A stretch of 64,000 nt of DNA from Sandaracinobacter neustonicus (GCF_006385875.1 NZ_VFSU01000032.1:1-64000), one strand, 5' to 3'. Shown: positions 53,501-63,887, counted from the first letter of the stretch. Translations and numbers: made by a program. Notes: generated by a model not told the origin, from the letters alone.

Positions 53501-53657
53501 TGCCGTCGTCGGCGTGCAACCTTTCGGCGGCGAAGGCCTCTCCGGCACCGGCCCCAAGGCAGGCGGCCCACAAGCCCTGATCCGCTACGCCGTGGAGCGC
53601 ACACTGACCGTGAACATCGCAGCGACGGGGGGCGATCCTTCGATCTTCAACATGTGA
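50547..53657 (+). CDS. putA: bifunctional proline dehydrogenase / P5C dehydrogenase PutA
   Basis: Oxidises proline to glutamate in two steps, 1036 aa. Proline dehydrogenase barrel about 85-480 (GVSVKLSALCPRYQ; LAIDAEEADRLVLSMKLIE; RLVKGAYWDTEIKLAQ; the FAD-site YPQFATHNAHT). P5C dehydrogenase about 500-1030 with EGGKTLTDGVAEVREAADFC, ISPWNFPLAIFTGQVAAALAAGN and the catalytic Cys in GSAGQRCSALRLLYLPEE. The N-terminal ribbon-helix-helix repressor domain of enteric PutA is absent, consistent with control by a separate Lrp protein. ATG 50547 has CCGGAG six bases upstream; a GTG at 50532 is less likely. Confidence 0.95.
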   Translation: MPASPVPTPLNWDLLDDGKYADEQRVVRDLLASSPLSPRERREIVARATEMVEEARKSNKKQGVVESFLQQFSLGTQEGLALMCLAEALLRIPDAETQSLLISEKISAGDWEAHLGQSESLFVNASTWGLMLTQRFVDVDPEGKKDPVGWMRRITGELGQPVVRKAVGTAVRIMGEQFVMGRTIEDALKRAEKEKTLCSFDMLGEGARTEADAERYERIYADAIVAVGKARGRDLSPEDGHGVSVKLSALCPRYQAVQEDRVWETLYPRMLRLARLGAEHNLNLAIDAEEADRLVLSMKLIERLARDPSLGAWTGLGVVVQAYQKRAVDVIAALKALSVSSGRRLMVRLVKGAYWDTEIKLAQMNGRPDYPLFTTKPATDLNYLVAAEALIAAAPNLYPQFATHNAHTLVAVRHMAERREVRIEHQRLHGMGEALYEAGGLARKVRAYAPVGSHEELLPYLVRRLLENGANSSFVHALLDERVPAGMVVADPITAVEAAPDRHPKIPAPRDLYGPHRLNPLGRDYSIKSAREQADKALTALNPVVSGPIIGGKLVTSAPSTPVASPTDSSVLAGLVHNASHADIDRAAELAKQAFPAWDEAGGPARAEILRRTADLLEADMDRLVALLSREGGKTLTDGVAEVREAADFCRYYARLAERQFGDAKPLPGPVGETNSLALAGRGTFACISPWNFPLAIFTGQVAAALAAGNAVLAKPAEQTPLVAAEAVRAFHKAGLDPRLLALLPGDGATVGAALVSHPLIDGVAFTGGTETAWAINRSIAARPGPILPFIAETGGLNAMFVDTSALKEQVVDDVLLSAFGSAGQRCSALRLLYLPEESADMLIETLLGAMDELVLGDPADARTDVGPVIDAEARAALDSHFKRLAKDATILGRLDPGALAAQGSFFGPVIAEVPTADYLEREVFGPILHIYRYKAGELDEIGKRLAARGYGLTLGIHSRTDRFVERVRALVPAGNCYVNRSMTGAVVGVQPFGGEGLSGTGPKAGGPQALIRYAVERTLTVNIAATGGDPSIFNM

Positions 53658-53675
53658 GATGGGCCTCATGTAAGG

Positions 53676-54125
53676 GGGCCTCCGGCGGCCAAGGGCTCTG
53701 CCCTTGGAACCCGGCAGGGAAATGATTTCCCTGCACCCTCAAACTTTGCGTTTTGCCCGAACCTCCAGCGCCGTGGATGTGATCAGATTCGATTGCCTGC
53801 GGTGCCACGAGGCTCTCTCCCCCTGCAAGGGGGAGAGATGGAGAGGGGGTGTCACCGCCGGGCCAGATCCACCAACAGCCCCCTAACCACAATCGTCACC
53901 CCGGACTTGATCCGGGGTCCAGCTTTTCTGCTCCAACGTTGTCGAAGAACAACCAGACCCCGGATCAAGTCCGGGGTGACGTTGGGAGAGGTCGGTGGAA
54001 CACACCCCAAAAGCGCCGCAGGCAAAAATCCCCACCTCAACCCAACCTCACCGACAAGCCTGCAAATGCGGGTGCAGGGAGCACAACTCTCTGCCGGGGT
54101 GAAGGGGCAGAGCCCCTTCCGTTCT
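53676..54125 (+). repeat. composite interspersed repeat, copy B
   Basis: The 470 bp after putA hold no gene. First comes the same module series as copy A (53676-53878). Next is an inverted repeat with two perfect 26-bp arms around CCCCGGACTTGATCCGGGG (53894-53919 and 53956-53981). Last is a third block (about 53985-54125) with GCGCCGCAGGCAA and GGTGCAGGGAGCACA. The whole series recurs in reverse orientation at 57.1-57.55 kb. Confidence 0.85.
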
Positions 54126-54129
54126 CATC

Positions 54130-54294
54130 TCAATACCCAAACAGCCGAACCAGCAAAAACACCCCGCCGATAATCGCCGTCCAGATCGCCAGCCATTGCG
54201 TCACTTTCGCGGCCCCAAGTGCGTTCAACCGCTGCCAGTTCAGCGCCAGAATCAGGGCAAGAGTGGCGATCAGGCTGACGATGGCGAAGGTCAT
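54130..54294 (-). CDS. small membrane protein, 54 aa
   Basis: A short gene directly downstream of the metallo-hydrolase, overlapping its stop as ATGA. The protein has two hydrophobic helices (MTFAIVSLIATLALILALNW and WLAIWTAIIGGVFLLVRLFG) joined by a short polar loop (QRLNALGAAKVTQ) with inner positive charge. Coupled start, clear membrane topology and codon use like its neighbours support a real gene. Function unknown. Confidence 0.65.
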   Translation of the reverse strand: MTFAIVSLIATLALILALNWQRLNALGAAKVTQWLAIWTAIIGGVFLLVRLFGY

Positions 54295-55061
54295 GGCTGG
54301 CTCTCCCAGATGCGTCCGTCCCAGCCGGGGCTGACACCCGGCGGCAGTTCAGCGGACAGGTCCGCATGGTCCATGCTCTGGTCCATATGAGTCAACCACG
54401 CCTCGCGCGGGTGGGCTTCAGCGATCCAGCCCAACGTCTGCTCCAGATGGCTGTGCGTGGGGTGCGGCGCGCGCCGCAGGGCATCCACCACCCACAGGTC
54501 GAGGCCCTCCAGCAACGGCCAGCTTTCCGCCGGAATGGCGCTGACATCGGTGGAGTAGGCCACCGAAACGCCATCCGCTTCAAAGCGATAGCCGATGGAG
54601 TGGATCGGCCCATGCTGCTGCCGGAACGGGCGCACGATGATCGGCCCGAACTGCATCTCGTCGCGGATCAGATGCGCCTTCGCGGTGGCGGCATAGCCTT
54701 CGCGCCCGGCGAACACATATTGAAAGCGTGTGCGAAGCCCGGCCCGCGTCGGCTCGTCCATGTAACAGTCGATCTCCGTGCCGGAGGCATGGAACAGCGC
54801 CCGCAGATCGTCGATTCCATGGCAATGATCGGCATGGTCGTGGGTGTAGAGAACGGCCGTCAGCCAGCTGACATCGGCGTCCAGCAACTGCTCGCGCAAG
54901 TCGGGCCCGGTATCAACCAGCAGCCGCGCAGGGCCGGATTCCACCAGGATGGACACCCGCCGCCTCCGGTTCTTCGGATTGGCCGGATCGCAACGCCCCC
55001 AGTCATTGCCAATGCGCGGCACACCCGACGAGGTGCCGGAACCGAGCATGGTGAGTTTCAT
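54291..55061 (-). CDS. MBL-fold metallo-hydrolase (PhnP/RNase Z-like)
   Basis: Metallo-beta-lactamase-fold phosphodiesterase-like protein of 256 aa. N-terminal MKLTMLGSGTSSGVPRIG, the metal motif YTHDHADHCHGIDDLRALF (about residues 75-93), YSTDVSAIP and LTHMDQSMDH near the end. PhnP-type proteins hydrolyse cyclic phosphate esters; the substrate here is unknown. ATG 55061 overlaps the tatD stop, and tatD plus this gene form a conserved pair in Alphaproteobacteria, usually downstream of metG and holB, which here lie 2.5 kb away with nhaA and a repeat in between. Confidence 0.85.
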   Translation of the reverse strand: MKLTMLGSGTSSGVPRIGNDWGRCDPANPKNRRRRVSILVESGPARLLVDTGPDLREQLLDADVSWLTAVLYTHDHADHCHGIDDLRALFHASGTEIDCYMDEPTRAGLRTRFQYVFAGREGYAATAKAHLIRDEMQFGPIIVRPFRQQHGPIHSIGYRFEADGVSVAYSTDVSAIPAESWPLLEGLDLWVVDALRRAPHPTHSHLEQTLGWIAEAHPREAWLTHMDQSMDHADLSAELPPGVSPGWDGRIWESQP

Positions 55062-55837
55062 CACCCATCCATCTTGGTAAACAGGTTCAATGTATTGCGG
55101 CGCGTTGTTTCCATCAAATCTTCAACAGATTCCCCACGCAGATCGGCCAGGAATTTCGCCGTGTGCGCCACATAGGCTGGCTCGCAGACCTTCCCGCGCA
55201 TCGGCACGGGCGCAAGGAAGGGCGAATCCGTCTCGATCAGCAGCCGATCGGCCGGGATCGTCTTTGCCGTTTCCTGCAGCGCCTTCGCGTTCTTGAACGT
55301 CACGATTCCAGACAGCGAGATATAGGCCCCCAGCTCAAGGCAGGCTTCGGCCAGTCGCTGTGATCCGGTGAAGCAGTGGATCACCATCGGAAACGCCCCG
55401 GCCGCGGTTTCCCGTGCCAGCATCCCGATCGTGTCATCCTCGGCATCGCGCGTGTGCACCACCATCGGCAACTGCGTCTGCCGCGAAGCCATGATGTGCG
55501 ACAGGAACGACCGCCGCTGCCGCTCCCGGTCAGACTTGTCATAGAAATAATCGAGGCCGGTTTCCCCGATCCCCACCACCTTCGGATGCGCTGTCGCCGC
55601 GACCAGCCGGGCGGTGTCGATGTCCGGGTGCTGATCCGCCTCGTGCGGGTGGATGCCTACGGTCGCGAACACGCCTTCGTTGCGCTCCGCCCCGGCGATC
55701 ACGTCCGCCCATTCCTCCTCCCGCGTGGAGATGGAGATCATCGCCGACAACCCGGCTTCGCGCGCACGGGCGATAACGCCCGCCTCATCCTCGACAAGGC
55801 CGGGGTAATTCAGATGACAATGGGAATCGATCAGCAT
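55061..55837 (-). CDS. tatD: TatD family hydrolase
   Basis: Metal-dependent DNase-like hydrolase, 258 aa. LIDSHCHLNYPGL (HxH metal site), VGIHPHEADQHPD, VVGIGETGLDYFYDKSDRERQ, VVHTRDAEDD and LIETDSPFLAPVPMRGK are all family hallmarks. The start at 55837 gives the standard N terminus; an ATG three codons upstream (55846) is possible. Probably nucleic-acid repair or quality control. Divergent from nhaA. Confidence 0.92.
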   Translation of the reverse strand: MLIDSHCHLNYPGLVEDEAGVIARAREAGLSAMISISTREEEWADVIAGAERNEGVFATVGIHPHEADQHPDIDTARLVAATAHPKVVGIGETGLDYFYDKSDRERQRRSFLSHIMASRQTQLPMVVHTRDAEDDTIGMLARETAAGAFPMVIHCFTGSQRLAEACLELGAYISLSGIVTFKNAKALQETAKTIPADRLLIETDSPFLAPVPMRGKVCEPAYVAHTAKFLADLRGESVEDLMETTRRNTLNLFTKMDG

Positions 55838-55899
55838 GTGCCCCATTTGGCGCGTGCTGCATCTGCTTTCAATCCGGCCACAGCAGGTTAGAAAGGCGC

Positions 55900-57096
55900 A
55901 TGTTCCGCAAAATCCCCACCGAAGCCTGGCCCGGCATCGTCCTGCTCCTGTCTGCGGTGGTGGCGATGGTCCTCGCGAACTCTGTCTGGGCACCGCTGCA
56001 ATCCGATTTCCTGCAAAGCGTCGGCACAGTCAGCTTCCGCAGCCTCATCATCTCCATGACGCTGGCGGAATGGGTGAAGAACCTGCTGATGGCCGTGTTT
56101 TTCTTCTATGTCGGGCTGGAACTGAAACGCGAACTGATGGAAGGCGCGCTGTCCAGCGTCTCAACTGCGATGCTGCCGCTGATCGCCGCGCTGGGCGGGG
56201 TGATCTGCCCTGCCCTCATCTATCTGGCACTCAACCATAGCAACGGCTTCCAGCATGGCTGGGCCATCCCCACTGCAACCGACATCGCCTTCGCGCTGGG
56301 CGTGGTGGCGCTGCTGGGCAGCCGGGTGCCGCCTGCCATGAAGATTTTCCTGCTGGCGATCGCCGTGGTGGACGATCTGATCGCCATATTGGTGATCGCC
56401 TTCTTCTACACCGATACGCTGCACCCTGGCTGGCTGGCGGGCGTCGCCGTCTTTTATGTGCCGATGCTGATCCTTGGACGATACCGCCGCAACTGGCACG
56501 GCCTATACATGCTGCTGGCGATGCCGATGTGGGTGTGCATGCAGATGTCGGGCGTGAACCCCACCATCGCGGGCGTGCTGGCGGCGCTCGCCATTCCCAT
56601 GCGCAACGCCGAAGGCCGTTCCCTGCTGATCGATCTGGAACACAGCATGCGCCCCTATGTGCATTATGGCGTGATGCCCGCCTTCGCCCTCGCCAGCGCC
56701 GGGGCAGCAGTGGGAACCGGCTTCGCCGCCGCAGTTACCCACCCCGTCAGCATCGGGATCGGGCTGGGGCTGCTGCTGGGGAAGCCCATCGGCATTACGC
56801 TGGGCACGCTGCTGGGCAGCCTGCTGCTGAAGGCGAAGCGGCCGGGCAGCCTGCCCTCCATCATCGGCATGGGCTTTGTGGCCGGGATCGGCTTCACTAT
56901 GAGCCTGTTTATCGGCAAGCTCGCTTTCCACGGAGGGGGCGTGGAACTGGCCGTGAAAATGGGCGTTTACGGCGGTTCGCTGCTATCAGCCCTGATCGGG
57001 CTGGGCATTCTGGCCTTCGTCCACCGAGAGCCGGTGCGAGATGCCGACGAGGCCGATATCTTTACCGGCGGCGGGGATTCTTCGCACTTCCGTTGA
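55900..57096 (+). CDS. nhaA: Na+/H+ antiporter NhaA
   Basis: Sodium/proton antiporter for salt and alkali tolerance, 398 aa with about 12 helices. Motifs: MTLAEWVKNLLMAVFFFYVGLEL, WAIPTATDIAFALGVVALLGSRV (the Thr-Asp-containing region) and FLLAIAVVDDLIAILVIA with the paired Asp residues that bind sodium (about 158-159). It sits between two inverted copies of the composite repeat together with tatD and the MBL gene on the other strand. Confidence 0.94.
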   Translation: MFRKIPTEAWPGIVLLLSAVVAMVLANSVWAPLQSDFLQSVGTVSFRSLIISMTLAEWVKNLLMAVFFFYVGLELKRELMEGALSSVSTAMLPLIAALGGVICPALIYLALNHSNGFQHGWAIPTATDIAFALGVVALLGSRVPPAMKIFLLAIAVVDDLIAILVIAFFYTDTLHPGWLAGVAVFYVPMLILGRYRRNWHGLYMLLAMPMWVCMQMSGVNPTIAGVLAALAIPMRNAEGRSLLIDLEHSMRPYVHYGVMPAFALASAGAAVGTGFAAAVTHPVSIGIGLGLLLGKPIGITLGTLLGSLLLKAKRPGSLPSIIGMGFVAGIGFTMSLFIGKLAFHGGGVELAVKMGVYGGSLLSALIGLGILAFVHREPVRDADEADIFTGGGDSSHFR

Positions 57097-57556
57097 GGCC
57101 TCCGGCGGCCCGGGCTCTGTGCCCGGGGCCCGGCAGGGAGCTGTGCTCCCTGCACCCACATTTGTAGGCTCATCGGGTAGGTTGGGTTGGGGGTTGGTTT
57201 GATTGCCTGCGGCGCTTTGGGGGCGTGTCTCGCCCACTTCTCCACACGTCGCCCCGGACTTGATCCGGGGCCCCGCCTTCTGCTCCAGCGTTGGTAAAGA
57301 ATAGCTGGACCCCGGATCAAGTCCGGGGTGACGGTTGTGGTTGTAGCGAGGTTGTGGATCAGGGCCGGCGGTGACACCCCCTCTCCATCTCTCCCCCTTG
57401 AAGGGGGAGAGGGCTTCGTAGCGCCGCAGGCAATCGAATCTGATCACTCGCACGGCATTGGAACGGGGCCAGAACGCAAATATTGAGGGTGCAGGGAAAT
57501 CATTTCCCTGCCGGGTGCAGGGCAGAGCCCTGCCCGCCGGAGGCAAAAAAACCTTC
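57097..57556 (-). repeat. composite interspersed repeat, copy C (inverted relative to copy B)
   Basis: The gap between nhaA and metG has no gene. Read on the minus strand it repeats copy B in order: the CCTCCGGCGG, GCAGGGAAATGATTTCCCTGC and CTCTCCCCCTTGAAGGGGGAGAG series (57556-57360), the CCCCGGACTTGATCCGGGG inverted repeat (57333-57247), then the third block (57240-57097). Mutations differ between copies, so it is an old duplication. It may also end nhaA and metG transcripts. Confidence 0.85.
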
Positions 57557-57561
57557 ACGGC

Positions 57562-59091
57562 TCACTCAACCTCAGGTTCAACCCAGCGCGGAAACACCCC
57601 TTGCGGCGCGGGCAGCGGCGTGCCCGGCATCAGCTTTGCATCAAAGCTGGCGAAGCTGCGCGCGTCTGCCGCGATTGCCAACTGGTCCAGCAGCTTTGCG
57701 GCGCTTTCCGGCATCGCGGGCTGCACCAGCAGGGCGATGCGGCGGATGGCTTCGGCGGCATGGTAGAGCACGATGTCGGCCCGCGCCGGGTCTGTCTTGC
57801 GCAGGGTCCAGGGCACCATTTCGTTGAGGTAGAGGTTCACCGCGCTCACGCGCGCCCAGATGGCGTCCAGCGCGAGATCGGGGCGCACCTGTTCGTGCGC
57901 GGCGCGGGCATCCGCCAGCATGGTGGAGACTTCGGCGAGCAGCGTGGTGTCGGCCTCGGTCGCGGGGCCGTCCGGCGGGACGGCGTTGTCGCAGTTCTTG
58001 GCGATCATGCTCAGCGTGCGCTGGGCCAGATTGCCCAGATCATTGGCCAGATCGGCGTTGATGCGCCGGCCGATGGCTTCATGGCTCCATTCGCCATCCT
58101 GCCCGAACTGGATCGCGCGCAGCAGATAATAGCGCAGCGGATCCACCCCGAAAGTGTCGGCGAGGCTCATCGGCTCGACAATATTGCCCAGCGATTTGGA
58201 CATTTTCGCGCCCCGGTTCAGCACGAAGCCATGGCCGAAGATCTTGCGCGGCAGCGGCAGGTCGGCCGACATCAGGAAGGCCGGCCAATAGATCGCGTGG
58301 AAGCGCACCACATCCTTGCCGATCACATGCAGGTCGGCTGGCCAGCGGGCTTCCCACCCGGCGGCGGGCCAGCCCGACGGCGTCAGGTAATTGGTCAGCG
58401 CGTCCAGCCACACATACATCACATGGCCCGGAGACTCCGGCACCGGTACGCCCCAGTCGAAACTGGTGCGGCTGATAGAGAGGTCTTTCAATCCCCTCTC
58501 AACAAACGCCTTCATCTCATTCAGACGATTGGTGGGCTGCACGAAATTCGGCTGCTCCGCATACAGCTTCAGCAGCGGCTCCTGAAAGCGGGAGAGGCGG
58601 AAGAACCAGCTTTCCTCCACCGTCCACGCCACTTCCGTGCCAGTGGGCGCCAGCTTCGTGCCGTCGTCTGAGGTGGAAAGCTCGTCCTCGTCATAATAGG
58701 CTTCGTCGCGGACGGAATACCAACCCTCATAGCGGTCGAGATAGATGTCTCCGGCTTCCACCAGCTTCGTCCACAGCGCCTGCACCACGGCCTTGTGATC
58801 CGGGTCCGTCGTGCGGATGAAGCGGTCGCGGCTGATGTTCAGCCGGTCGCACATGGCGACGAAATGCTGCACCATGCCGTCCACGAACGCCTGCGGCTCC
58901 ACGCCTTCCTCGCGGGCGGCTTGCGCGATTTTCAGCCCATGCTCGTCTGTACCGGTCATGAAATAGGTGTCGCGGCCGTCCAGACGGGCGAAACGGGCCA
59001 GCCAGTCGGTCGCGATCACTTCATAGGCGTGGCCGATGTGCGGCCGCCCGTTCGGATAGGAAATGGCAGTGGTGACGAAGTAGCGGCTCAT
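57562..59091 (-). CDS. metG: methionyl-tRNA synthetase
   Basis: Charges initiator and elongator tRNA with methionine. The 509 aa show the class I signatures GRPHIGHAYEVIATDWLARF (HIGH, about residue 18) and RGAKMSKSLGN (KMSKS, about 300). Length and absence of a C-terminal EMAP-like domain place it in the short MetG group without the zinc-knuckle insert. It overlaps holB by 4 bases and is followed by the composite repeat. Confidence 0.96.
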   Translation of the reverse strand: MSRYFVTTAISYPNGRPHIGHAYEVIATDWLARFARLDGRDTYFMTGTDEHGLKIAQAAREEGVEPQAFVDGMVQHFVAMCDRLNISRDRFIRTTDPDHKAVVQALWTKLVEAGDIYLDRYEGWYSVRDEAYYDEDELSTSDDGTKLAPTGTEVAWTVEESWFFRLSRFQEPLLKLYAEQPNFVQPTNRLNEMKAFVERGLKDLSISRTSFDWGVPVPESPGHVMYVWLDALTNYLTPSGWPAAGWEARWPADLHVIGKDVVRFHAIYWPAFLMSADLPLPRKIFGHGFVLNRGAKMSKSLGNIVEPMSLADTFGVDPLRYYLLRAIQFGQDGEWSHEAIGRRINADLANDLGNLAQRTLSMIAKNCDNAVPPDGPATEADTTLLAEVSTMLADARAAHEQVRPDLALDAIWARVSAVNLYLNEMVPWTLRKTDPARADIVLYHAAEAIRRIALLVQPAMPESAAKLLDQLAIAADARSFASFDAKLMPGTPLPAPQGVFPRWVEPEVE

Positions 59092-60020
59092 CTCTTGTCC
59101 TGAATGCGCCCGGCCCGGGCGGTGATATCGGCGAGCGCCATTGCCACCTGTGCCCGGTCATAGGCAAGGCGCACGGCGTCTTTGGCGAGGCCCTCTGCCT
59201 CTGAATACAGGTCCAGCAGGCGCGGATCGGGGTTGCTGCGCGCCGCTGCCGCCAGCCGCTGCGGCACCAGCGCCAGCAGCGCCTGCAGTTTGGGCGCTGC
59301 GGCCTGCGGGGCCACGCTGCGCGCCAGAGAGGCCGCGTCTCCGCCCGCCGCGATCCTGTCCAGCGTGCGGCCCAGCCCGGCCACATCGGCCCCGGCCAGC
59401 GCCGCGACCGCCCCCGGCGCGCCGCGCGCCAGCGTCACCATGGAGTCGATCTCCGCGGCGCTGATGCCCGTCTCGCCCTCTTCCAGCACCCGGCGCACCT
59501 CGGCATCGCTCAGCGGAAACAGCCGCAGCATGCGGCAGCGCGAGCGGATGGTGGGCAGCAGTCGCGCAGGCGCATGGCTGACGAGCAGATAGACGGTTTT
59601 CTGCCGTGGCTCCTCAAGTTCCTTCAGGAAGGCATTGGCGGTGTTGGGATTCATGTCGTCGATGGAATCGACGATCAACGTCCGCCATCCCGCGATTGCG
59701 GGGTAGCTGTGCAGGAAATCCGCCATCTCCCGCACCTGATCCACCACGATGGATTCGGTGGCGCTGCCCTTGCCTTCGGTGGGCGGGGCCAGCACGCGAT
59801 GATCCGGGTGAGATCCGGCCGCGACCAGTTGCGCTGCCGGATCGTCCGCAGGCGTGTCGCCCGGCCCGCTGCCGCCGCTCAGCAGTTTCAGCGCCGCCCA
59901 ATCGGCAAAGGCGCGCTTGCCGATCCCGCGCGGCCCCGCGAGCAGCCAGGCATGGTGCAGCCGCCCGGCCGCCAGCGCGTCCAGAAACATCTCTCGTGCG
60001 GGAAGGTGGCCGATCAGCAT
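59088..60020 (-). CDS. holB: DNA polymerase III subunit delta prime
   Basis: Clamp-loader subunit, 310 aa. It has the AAA+ fold with Walker-type LLAGPRGIGKRAFADWAALK, the arginine-rich LLPTIRSRCRMLRLFPLS sensor region (SRC motif, about 150-167) and DDMNPNTANAFLKELEEP. The start at 60020 gives MLIGHLPAREMFLDAL; upstream codons are not conserved. Often next to tmk in Alphaproteobacteria, but here its upstream neighbour is the divergent thiC. Confidence 0.9.
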   Translation of the reverse strand: MLIGHLPAREMFLDALAAGRLHHAWLLAGPRGIGKRAFADWAALKLLSGGSGPGDTPADDPAAQLVAAGSHPDHRVLAPPTEGKGSATESIVVDQVREMADFLHSYPAIAGWRTLIVDSIDDMNPNTANAFLKELEEPRQKTVYLLVSHAPARLLPTIRSRCRMLRLFPLSDAEVRRVLEEGETGISAAEIDSMVTLARGAPGAVAALAGADVAGLGRTLDRIAAGGDAASLARSVAPQAAAPKLQALLALVPQRLAAAARSNPDPRLLDLYSEAEGLAKDAVRLAYDRAQVAMALADITARAGRIQDKR

Positions 60021-60085
60021 CGCCCCTGCCGTCGCATCCCGCCGCGCGTTTGCCAAGCCGCCCAATGCAGTTTACATCGGCGACA

Positions 60086-62090
<2,005 letters not shown>

Positions 62091-62096
62091 CGCGCA

Positions 62097-62119
62097 CCCG
62101 CCGGGTTCATCCCGGCGGG
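62097..62119. terminator. hairpin after thiC
   Basis: CCCGCCGGG-TTCAT-CCCGGCGGG, perfect 9-bp stem 6 bases after the thiC stop and overlapping the end of the converging cupin gene. No T-run. Confidence 0.5.
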
Positions 62120-62526
62120 GTCCATCCCGCAGGGGCCAGTTCGAACCCTTCGAACCGGAAGCCGGGCGCGACGACGCAGGTCATCAGCGCCCAGCCCTCG
62201 TCTGCCTCGGCCGCCTGCCAGCGCCCTGCGGGCACGATCAGCTGCGGTTGCTCGCCTGCCGCCACATCTGGCCCCAGCCGGTGCGTTTGAACGCCCGCCT
62301 CGCCCTCAATTCGCAGCGTCAGCGGCGCGCCGGAATGCCAGCACCAGATTTCGTCGGCATCTACCCGGTGCCAGTGCGACCGCTCTCCGGATTGCAGCAG
62401 GAAGTGGATCGCGGTGCAGGCCGCGCGTTCGCCATCCGCCGCCGGGCTGCGCCATGTCTCGCGGAACCAGCCGCCTTCCGGGTGCGGCTGAAGTCCCAGT
62501 TGTTCGATCAACACCCCGCCCGTCAT
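62107..62526 (-). CDS. cupin superfamily protein (DUF985)
   Basis: Small beta-barrel protein of 139 aa. Motifs: LGLQPHPEGGWFRETWRS, TAIHFLLQSGERSHWHRVDA (possible metal-binding His pair), EIWCWHSGAPLTLRI, LIVPAGRWQAAE and VVAPGFRFEGFELAP, the DUF985/cupin_5 pattern. Some family members are sugar epimerase-like, but function is unknown. It converges with thiC. Confidence 0.85.
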   Translation of the reverse strand: MTGGVLIEQLGLQPHPEGGWFRETWRSPAADGERAACTAIHFLLQSGERSHWHRVDADEIWCWHSGAPLTLRIEGEAGVQTHRLGPDVAAGEQPQLIVPAGRWQAAEADEGWALMTCVVAPGFRFEGFELAPAGWTPPG

Positions 62527-62594
62527 GCTGGCTTGCTCCTCTGTCGCGCTGGCCTTATTCTTTGCGGGCTTGGGGGTGGAAGGGGCAAGTCATT

Positions 62595-63887
62595 ATGAAG
62601 TGGCAGATATTGGGATGTTGCGGCCTTGCAGCCGTGCTGACAACCTCGACGACGGCGCAGCAGGCGCAGAAGGTCATCCCGCCAAAGACGGTTTACTGGA
62701 TGTCCGCCGCGACCCAGTCCGGCTTCGGATTGGGCAGCGCGCCTTCCGCATCAGACATGATGCGCATGGCGATGGGCGGGGGCAGCAGCGGCCCCGTTCG
62801 GCAACTGGCGCTCGATCTCGGGTCGAAACTGCCGCCCTCCCCCGCGCCGGCCACGGCTGAACATGGCATCCCGCCAACGATGAACATGGGCACCAGCCTG
62901 CCGCTACGCGCGCCGAAGAAAGGGACGCCCGGCCCGCCAGCCGATGAGTTTGAGCGGCCCAAGGGCAAGCTGTTGCTGTTCTGGGGTTGCGGCGAAAATG
63001 CGCGGCCCGGCCAGCCCATCGTCATTGATTTCGCCAAGGTCGCGGCGGGGGAAATTCCGGCCAATCTGTTCGGCGGCGAACGGGTGCGCGTTGCGCGACC
63101 ACCCAGCGCCTCCACATGGCCCACCTATGTCTATTGGCCCAATGCCGATCGGCAGGGTGGCAGCAAGCCGGTGCCGTCCAACGCATCGCTGCTGGGCGAG
63201 CACAAGGTGGCGGGGAACTTCGCCCCTGACATGCAGTTCACGCTTCAGCAAGACTGGCTGCCCGGCATCTCTACCAAGCAGCAGAAGCTGCCGTCCGGCG
63301 CGGTGACGCTGCAATGGAATGTGGTGCCCGGGGCCACCGGCCACTTCGCCCAGATGGTGAGCGCGAAGGAGGAAGGCGGCGCGCCCACCATCGTCTTCTG
63401 GGCCTCCAGCGAGGTGCAGACCTTCTATTCGGGCATGTCCGATTTCGTCTCGCCGTCTGAGGCGCAGCGACTGGTGGGGCGCAAGATGCTGATGCCGCCT
63501 TCCCAGAGCAGTTGCACTATTCCAAAGGAAGCCGTGAAGGTCGCGGAATCGGGGATATTCATGCTCGTCTCGCATGGGCCGGAACAGAACATCATCTATC
63601 CGCCGCGCCCCAAGGATCCGAAGGTGGATTGGGTGCAGGAATGGGCGGTGAAAGCCCGCTTCGTGTCCCGCTCTGGCGGCATATTGGGCATGGAGGATAT
63701 GGCCGCAGCCGGTGGTGCCACAACGGCCAGTGGCAAGCCGAAATGCAAGCCCGATGCCGCCACGGAAGCGGGCAAAGCGGCCGGCGGTGGCGTGGGCGGC
63801 AGCATTGGTCGCGCCATGGGCGGCGCAATCGGCGGCCTGATGGGCGGCAAGAAGAAAAAGGGCGAAGATCAGGCGTGCGAGCCCTGA
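62595..63887 (+). CDS. hypothetical exported protein with C-terminal glycine zipper
   Basis: 430 aa with a signal peptide (LGCCGLAAVLTTSTTAQQ). The mature part has a conserved-looking KLLLFWGCGENARPGQP (about 117-133), a repeat-like VRVARPPSASTWPTYVYWPN, and LQWNVVPGATGHFAQMV, suggesting a beta-rich periplasmic or surface domain. The end (about 395-420) is GGGVGGSIGRAMGGAIGGLM, a glycine zipper typical of membrane-associating segments, then a Lys-rich tail. Similar proteins are known to me only as hypothetical. It starts 68 bases after the divergent cupin gene start. Confidence 0.75.
   Translation: MKWQILGCCGLAAVLTTSTTAQQAQKVIPPKTVYWMSAATQSGFGLGSAPSASDMMRMAMGGGSSGPVRQLALDLGSKLPPSPAPATAEHGIPPTMNMGTSLPLRAPKKGTPGPPADEFERPKGKLLLFWGCGENARPGQPIVIDFAKVAAGEIPANLFGGERVRVARPPSASTWPTYVYWPNADRQGGSKPVPSNASLLGEHKVAGNFAPDMQFTLQQDWLPGISTKQQKLPSGAVTLQWNVVPGATGHFAQMVSAKEEGGAPTIVFWASSEVQTFYSGMSDFVSPSEAQRLVGRKMLMPPSQSSCTIPKEAVKVAESGIFMLVSHGPEQNIIYPPRPKDPKVDWVQEWAVKARFVSRSGGILGMEDMAAAGGATTASGKPKCKPDAATEAGKAAGGGVGGSIGRAMGGAIGGLMGGKKKKGEDQACEP

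Noticed and set aside
53894-53981. CRISPR or insertion-sequence ends
   Set aside because: There is only one pair of inverted arms, no spaced array and no transposase; the sequence fits a palindromic interspersed repeat.
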